A stretch of DNA of 9,335 nt from an uncultured Hungatella sp. (GTDB lineage: Bacteria > Bacillota > Clostridia > Lachnospirales > Lachnospiraceae). The stretch is taken from assembly GCA_910586845.1 (NCBI GenBank), contig CAJUJV010000082.1, forward strand, positions 321 to 9,655, read 5' to 3'. Under the pieces are notes generated by a model that was given only the letters and a program-made list of their open reading frames with translations, searched no databases and was not told the DNA's origin. Position numbers and translations under genes: made by a program. Below are positions 7,215-9,335 of the stretch, one piece after another; the stretch's first letter is position 1; each line of letters begins with the position of its first letter.

Positions 7215-7556
7215 ATGATAAACAAGAAAAAATCAGAGATTCTGTTTGCTGCTGTCATCTGATTGTGATCGGATGAGCTTCTTCAGATTCTGCCGGGAAT
7301 GTCCACCGGAATCTTATTTTCCTGTCTTACGGCGGAGGCCATGAAAGGGATTCCCCTCTGCTTTAAATCCACGGCTATGGGATTTTATCAGGCAGTATAT
7401 GCCCTCGGGATGACCGCGTTTCCTGTCATGTGCGGAAAGATCACGGCAGGCTTCTCCATGACCACGGCTTTTTATACTCTGGCCGGGATCTGTTTTGGGG
7501 CCGCTTTGATCGCCAGTTTTTTTTCGCCATTGGTTTCTCAAAAAAACGATGAATAA
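7215..7556 (+). pseudogene. MFS transporter remnant (internal deletion and stops)
   Basis: A start at 7215 with a good GGAGG site 9 nt upstream encodes only MINKKKSEILFAAVI before a TGA at 7260, with a second in-frame TGA at 7266. The same frame then stays open to 7556 and encodes about 95 residues that look like the last third of an MFS permease: a Gly-rich transmembrane segment, then KSTAMGFYQAVYALGMT, typical of a late transmembrane segment, and two more hydrophobic helices. The middle of the protein, probably well over 200 codons, is missing. The simplest reading is an internal deletion plus stop codons in a former rightward permease gene divergent from the reductase operon. The C-terminal piece alone has an ATG at 7299 but no ribosome binding site and is unlikely to be functional. 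Confidence 0.75.
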
Positions 7557-7641
7557 AATTCTAAAATCGGGGAATCCTTACTACCGAAGCTGTAACCAGA
7601 AAATCAGCCCATGATGTCTTAAAAGTCAGGAGGTCTTCTTT

Positions 7642-7857
7642 ATGAACAAAATGTTAGACGGGATCGCGCTCACCATCGGGATCATCGGAGCCGTAAACTG
7701 GGGACTGATCGGATTTTTCGACTTTAACCTGGTGGAATTTATCTTTGGAAATATCTGGCTGTCGCGGATTATCTACGCGGTAGTAGGCCTGTGCGGGCTG
7801 TATCTGCTGACGTTTTATGGAAAAACCGGAAGGATGACAGGCAGCGGGCAGGCCTGA
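7642..7857 (+). CDS. DUF378 family small membrane protein
   Basis: This 71-aa protein has two transmembrane helices (about residues 7-25 and 41-59) around a short FDFNLVEFIFG segment. The NWGLIGFF stretch at 19-26 and the IIYAVVGLCGLYLL second helix are the signature of DUF378 (YuzA-like) proteins, which are found in many Firmicutes and have no known function. The start ATG follows AGGAGG at about 8 nt. It follows the MFS remnant by 85 bp and is closed by a strong terminator, so it is probably a single-gene unit. Length is normal for the family. Confidence 0.9.
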   Translation: MNKMLDGIALTIGIIGAVNWGLIGFFDFNLVEFIFGNIWLSRIIYAVVGLCGLYLLTFYGKTGRMTGSGQA

Positions 7858-7885
7858 CCTGAGATGTATCGGAAGCGAAAGAGAC

Positions 7886-7930
7886 AAGGCGCGAAGTTCC
7901 CAGGAAGAACAGGACTTCGCGCCTTTTTCT
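7886..7930 (+). terminator. Intrinsic terminator after the DUF378 gene
   Basis: AAGGCGCGAAGT (7886-7897) pairs with ACTTCGCGCCTT (7914-7925), a 12-bp GC-rich stem with about 16 nt between the arms, followed by a run of T on the plus strand. It lies about 28 bp after the DUF378 stop. On the minus strand the T-run is poor, so it mainly serves the plus strand. Confidence 0.9.
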
Positions 7931-8059
7931 GAATTTTCGGATCCGTTTCAATCAGGCTTCCCGGATAAGTCTGAGAGCGTTCAGGGTTCTGGTATAGAAA
8001 TCTTGTCATTTCAACGACTTCTCAACCGTAGCTGTAGTCTCATATTGCCCTCATCTTAA
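7931..8059. other. Noncoding stretch between converging genes
   Basis: About 130 bp lie between the DUF378 terminator and the end of the Nif11-like gene. Short open frames here are not preceded by ribosome binding sites and do not resemble proteins. I see no clear terminator for the leftward Nif11-like gene and no repeat. Confidence 0.4.
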
Positions 8060-8344
8060 CTACATCTCCAGATCCGCGAAAAACATCTCATAGAAATCAT
8101 CTTCGCCTTTCAGCACAGGAGAATTCTCCCCGCCGCCGTTGGTGCTGCGCTTGATGGCGGCATAGAATTCCTCCCCGGCGTCGATGAGATCCATCTCGTA
8201 GAGATCATACCCCATCTGGCGGCATTTTACACAAAAAGCTTTCAGAGGATCAGGCTGTTGCCTTGTATGTAAAAACTCCTGGCGGAGTTTGGGATCTTTT
8301 TGGATCTTGGATTTGATCTCATCCAGTGTTTCCCCGATATTCAT
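8060..8344 (-). CDS. Nif11-like domain small protein (orphan)
   Basis: This is a 94-aa acidic protein. Residues 1-60 resemble the Nif11 leader-like domain: amphipathic helix, KDPKLRQEFL, a short turn, then a helix ending in the typical GYDLYEMDL. It has a C38-x2-C41 pair. A glycine cluster follows (STNGGG, about 67-72), then a 22-residue acidic tail rich in Asp, Glu and Phe with no Cys. I chose the second ATG (8344) because GGGAGG is only 2 nt from the first ATG (8347) and 5 nt from the second. No lanthionine synthetase, radical SAM or peptidase-transporter gene lies in the window, so a peptide natural-product role has no contextual support. A stand-alone housekeeping or regulatory role is as likely. 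Family call is from pattern only. Confidence 0.7.
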   Translation of the reverse strand: MNIGETLDEIKSKIQKDPKLRQEFLHTRQQPDPLKAFCVKCRQMGYDLYEMDLIDAGEEFYAAIKRSTNGGGENSPVLKGEDDFYEMFFADLEM

Positions 8345-8390
8345 CATAGCCTCCCTTGAAACGCGGTTTTTACCTTAAGTCATAGTCTTT

Positions 8391-8419
8391 ATCTTAGCAT
8401 ATCCCGCAGTTGCCCGCAA
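8391..8419 (-). promoter_or_regulatory. Possible promoter of the Nif11-like gene
   Basis: On the minus strand, TAAGAT (8396-8391) is preceded by TGC, giving an extended -10, with a weak TTGCGG (8419-8414) 17 bp upstream. It lies about 47 bp before the start codon and after the end of the acetyltransferase gene. Confidence 0.4.
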
Positions 8420-8456
8420 GCTGATCCTTCAGGTTTTGCCGGGGATATCCATGGTG

Positions 8457-8987
8457 TCAGAGCAAATCCGCCGGAGTATTTAGGACATATTTATATGTAT
8501 GATCTTTACAGAGACCTTCCGGACAGAAACCGCATTTTTCAAACAGTTTCCGGGAGGCGGTGTTGTGTTCCAATATACGGCAGAAGATGCGGTTCAGCTG
8601 AAGTTCATGGAAGCCGTAGGAGACAAAAACTCTTACCGCATCCTGCCCATATCCTCTGTTGCGGGCAGATTTTATAAGCTTAATGTAAATCTGAGCAGTC
8701 TGTTTTTGGGATCCGTTACCGGAAAAGGCGATAATCCCCAGGCCGTTCTGAGGCTGCGCCTTATCTGCTATGATCCTTCGGACATTGCCGCCCAAATCCG
8801 ACGGGGCGTCAAACCAGGACATCTGGTGATCGTAGGTTTCCGGGCATGGGTAACCGCCTGTTATTTTTATGGTCTCGGGATCCTGGATCAGGCTTATGAG
8901 CATCTCTCTGTCCTGCTCTTCGACACATCGGAGAATAACTTTTTCGCCTGTAAGATCCGTGCATTGGGACCGTTCCACCGTTCTCAT
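8457..8987 (-). CDS. GNAT family N-acetyltransferase (RimJ/RimL-like)
   Basis: This 176-aa protein has the GNAT fold of the Acetyltransf_3/RimJ type. It transfers acetyl from acetyl-CoA to an amine, often a protein N-terminus, polyamine or drug; the acceptor is not known. Visible motifs are the acetyl-CoA loop R109-N-R-G-Y-G114, followed by the helix leading to YGFHELQLNRIF, the N142-x-A-S-R-K segment and the late KCGF...EG at 151-158. The start at 8987 was chosen because its ATG overlaps the TGA of the upstream EamA gene (ATGA) and it is preceded by the purine-rich GAGGGAAGGG. The frame is open further to 9167, but that part lies over the EamA gene. Translational coupling to EamA implies joint expression. 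Confidence 0.88.
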   Translation of the reverse strand: MRTVERSQCTDLTGEKVILRCVEEQDREMLISLIQDPETIKITGGYPCPETYDHQMSWFDAPSDLGGNVRRIIADKAQPQNGLGIIAFSGNGSQKQTAQIYIKLIKSARNRGYGQDAVRVFVSYGFHELQLNRIFCRILEHNTASRKLFEKCGFCPEGLCKDHTYKYVLNTPADLL

Positions 8988-9335
8988 CCCTTCCCTCTGT
9001 ATTCTGAAAGAAAAAGTCCTGCAACTGCCAGAAGGGTTCCTGCGGCCGAGATCCAGGTCACTGGCTCTCTCAGAATCAGCGCTGACGTGGCGACTGTAAT
9101 GACAGGAACCATGTAGATATATACGCTGGTTCTGACTGCTCCCAGCAGACGTACCGCCGTGTTCCATGTGACAAAGCAGAGGGCAGAGGCCCCCAGTCCC
9201 AGGTAAACCATATTGAGCAGACAGGTGATATCTCCAAACCGTTCCGGTCTCAGCTGAAAGTCAAAGAAGAACAGGGCGGGTACCATAAAAAGAATGCCGT
9301 AGAAAAATGTCCTGCGGGTCGTAAGGAGAACCGGA
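8984..9335 (-). CDS. EamA/DMT family transporter, C-terminal part, runs off right edge
   Basis: The minus-strand frame is open from the window edge to the TGA at 8984-8986 (116 codons visible), so the N-terminal half lies outside. The residues form the second EamA repeat of a drug/metabolite transporter: four hydrophobic segments, including LGLGASALCFVTWNTAVRLL, then VRTSVYIYMVPVITVATSAL with the ILREPVTW turn typical of the family, and a final GLFLSEYR. Substrates of this family include amino acids, purines and drugs; none can be chosen here. The internal ATG at 9286 is not the start, because coding clearly continues upstream of it. Its stop overlaps the start of the GNAT gene. Confidence 0.9.
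   Translation of the reverse strand, partial: PVLLTTRRTFFYGILFMVPALFFFDFQLRPERFGDITCLLNMVYLGLGASALCFVTWNTAVRLLGAVRTSVYIYMVPVITVATSALILREPVTWISAAGTLLAVAGLFLSEYRGKG

Noticed and set aside
5858..7258. 466-residue version of the aldo/keto reductase
   Set aside because: The extra 96 N-terminal residues are encoded across the promoter and inverted repeat and look nothing like the family. The ATG at 6970 has an ideal ribosome binding site.
8060..8344. Confident call of a RiPP precursor
   Set aside because: There is no modifying enzyme, protease or exporter in the window, and the putative core has no Cys.
8499..9116. 205-residue plus-strand open frame
   Set aside because: It is antisense to the GNAT and EamA genes, which have clear family motifs. 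The plus-strand product resembles nothing.
8457..9167. 236-residue version of the GNAT protein
   Set aside because: The first 60 residues are the EamA gene read in another frame. The ATGA overlap at 8987 marks the true start.

Overview
The window looks like chromosome of a Firmicute of the Lachnospiraceae / clostridial cluster XIVa type. This is inferred from the style of the proteins (an AKR with a bis-[4Fe-4S] tail, an Fe-ADH, an AraC regulator with a long sensory half, a DUF378 membrane protein, a Nif11-like small protein), strong AGGAGG-type ribosome binding sites, sigma-A-like promoters and roughly balanced base composition. Nothing here names a species. Most genes lie on the minus strand.

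Layout, read in the minus direction from the right. (1) 9335-8457: the end of an EamA/DMT transporter, whose TGA overlaps the ATG of a GNAT acetyltransferase. (2) 8344-8060: an orphan Nif11-like 94-aa protein with its own putative promoter. (3) On the plus strand, 7642-7857 is a DUF378 small membrane protein followed by a strong intrinsic terminator (7886-7930). Just upstream, 7215-7556 is the wreck of an MFS transporter: a start with a good ribosome binding site and the last third of the protein remain. (4) 7116-6971 is a divergent control region. It has a sigma-A-like promoter for the leftward operon and, about 20 bp upstream of its -35, a large near-perfect inverted repeat (7064-7115).

(5) 6970-3133 is a probable four-gene operon: aldo/keto reductase with two ferredoxin-type clusters, a 61-aa protein of unknown function, an iron-dependent alcohol dehydrogenase and an MFS permease. 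The simplest reading is import or export of a small carbonyl, alcohol or sugar-like compound coupled to its NAD(P)H- or Fe-S-linked reduction or oxidation. The substrate cannot be read from sequence. (6) 3090-1: a second putative promoter (TTGAAT-17-TATACT with extended -10) precedes a 229-aa protein of unknown function, which is translationally coupled (ATGA) to an AraC-family regulator. A 60-bp gap then leads to a family 3 glycoside hydrolase that runs off the left edge. This suggests a carbohydrate-responsive unit in which the AraC protein controls the GH3 gene.

No rRNA, tRNA, CRISPR array, insertion sequence or obvious phage gene was seen. I found no clear new defence or biosynthetic system. 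The items most worth a second look are the 61-aa protein inside the redox operon, the large dyad upstream of that operon, the Nif11-like orphan, and the 229-aa protein coupled to the AraC regulator.
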